Assembly: GCA_937920335.1 (NCBI GenBank)
Contig: CALGUT010000214.1
Span: 1-5,016 of the forward strand
Direction of reading: 5' to 3'
DNA: 5,016 nt
DNA from: an uncultured Opitutales bacterium
GTDB lineage: Bacteria > Verrucomicrobiota > Verrucomicrobiia > Opitutales > UBA2995
Positions 4,903-5,016 of the stretch are shown in pieces. The position numbers and the translations under genes were made by a program. The notes beneath the pieces were generated by a model. That model was not told the DNA's origin. It was given only the letters and a program-made list of their open reading frames with translations, and ran no database searches. Numbering within the stretch: the stretch's first letter is position 1; the number at the start of each line of letters is the position of its first letter.

Positions 4903-5016
4903 TTAGCGCTTAAACTTTTTGCCGTTGCGGTTAACGAGAATGAATTTGTTAGTCGTTTTGGACTTACGACGGGTTGGGAATCCTTTAGACAGCTGGCCCC
5001 AAGGAGATGTTGGGTG
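4903..5016 (-). CDS. rplB: 50S ribosomal protein L2, C-terminal end (cut by window edge)
   Basis: L2 is a core 23S rRNA-binding protein required for subunit joining and peptidyl transferase assembly. Only the last 37 codons and the TAA stop are in the window. In frame from the edge they read HPTSPWGQLSKGFPTRRKSK and end NRNGKKFKR. This corresponds to the conserved L2 tail that follows the GGGHHP motif, with the variable S-PWG-PT-G-KTR-K segment and the basic end. The variant PTSPWGQLSKGFPTRR keeps the overall pattern. The N-terminal part lies beyond 5016. The stop is followed after 5 nt by rpsS. The fragment was translated by hand from the reverse complement. Confidence 0.95.
   Translation of the reverse strand, partial: HPTSPWGQLSKGFPTRRKSKTTNKFILVNRNGKKFKR

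Overview
The window is a stretch of the bacterial S10-spc ribosomal protein supercluster, all of it on the minus strand, so transcription runs from position 5016 towards 1. In transcription order it holds: the 3' end of rplB (L2), rpsS (S19), a small unrecognised gene with an N-terminal hydrophobic segment, rplV (L22), rpsC (S3), rplP (L16), rpmC (L29), rpsQ (S17), rplN (L14), rplX (L24), rplE (L5), rpsN (S14), rpsH (S8) and the 5' end of rplF (L6). Both edge genes are cut only by the window limits.

The proteins are clearly bacterial. S14 is the long, zinc-free type, and L24 is shorter than usual. Base composition looks like the mid-40s percent GC by eye. The protein variants and the mix of starts with and without Shine-Dalgarno sequences would fit a Gram-negative of the Verrucomicrobia/PVC type. 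This placement is inference from memory of such proteins and would need a search. The hydrophobic-N-terminus gene between rpsS and rplV, a pair that is normally adjacent, could serve as a lineage marker.

The genes are tightly packed. Gaps are 1 to 27 nt except for two: 105 nt between rplX and rplE (1592-1696) and 51 nt between rpsN and rpsH (666-716). No intrinsic terminator or strong promoter is seen, so a single long polycistronic message is most likely. The 105-nt gap holds short hairpins, one pair of which is mutually exclusive, a 20-nt pyrimidine tract in the RNA, and a weak promoter-like match. It lies just before rplE, which is where S8 represses spc translation in E. coli.

The products are 30S proteins (S19, S3, S17, S14, S8) and 50S proteins (L2, L22, L16, L29, L14, L24, L5, L6), made together for ribosome assembly. 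The exception is the 113-residue unknown. It appears to be exported or membrane-anchored yet is embedded a few bases from its ribosomal neighbours, and it is the most interesting item in the window. No mobile elements, RNA genes, CRISPR arrays or long repeats were seen.
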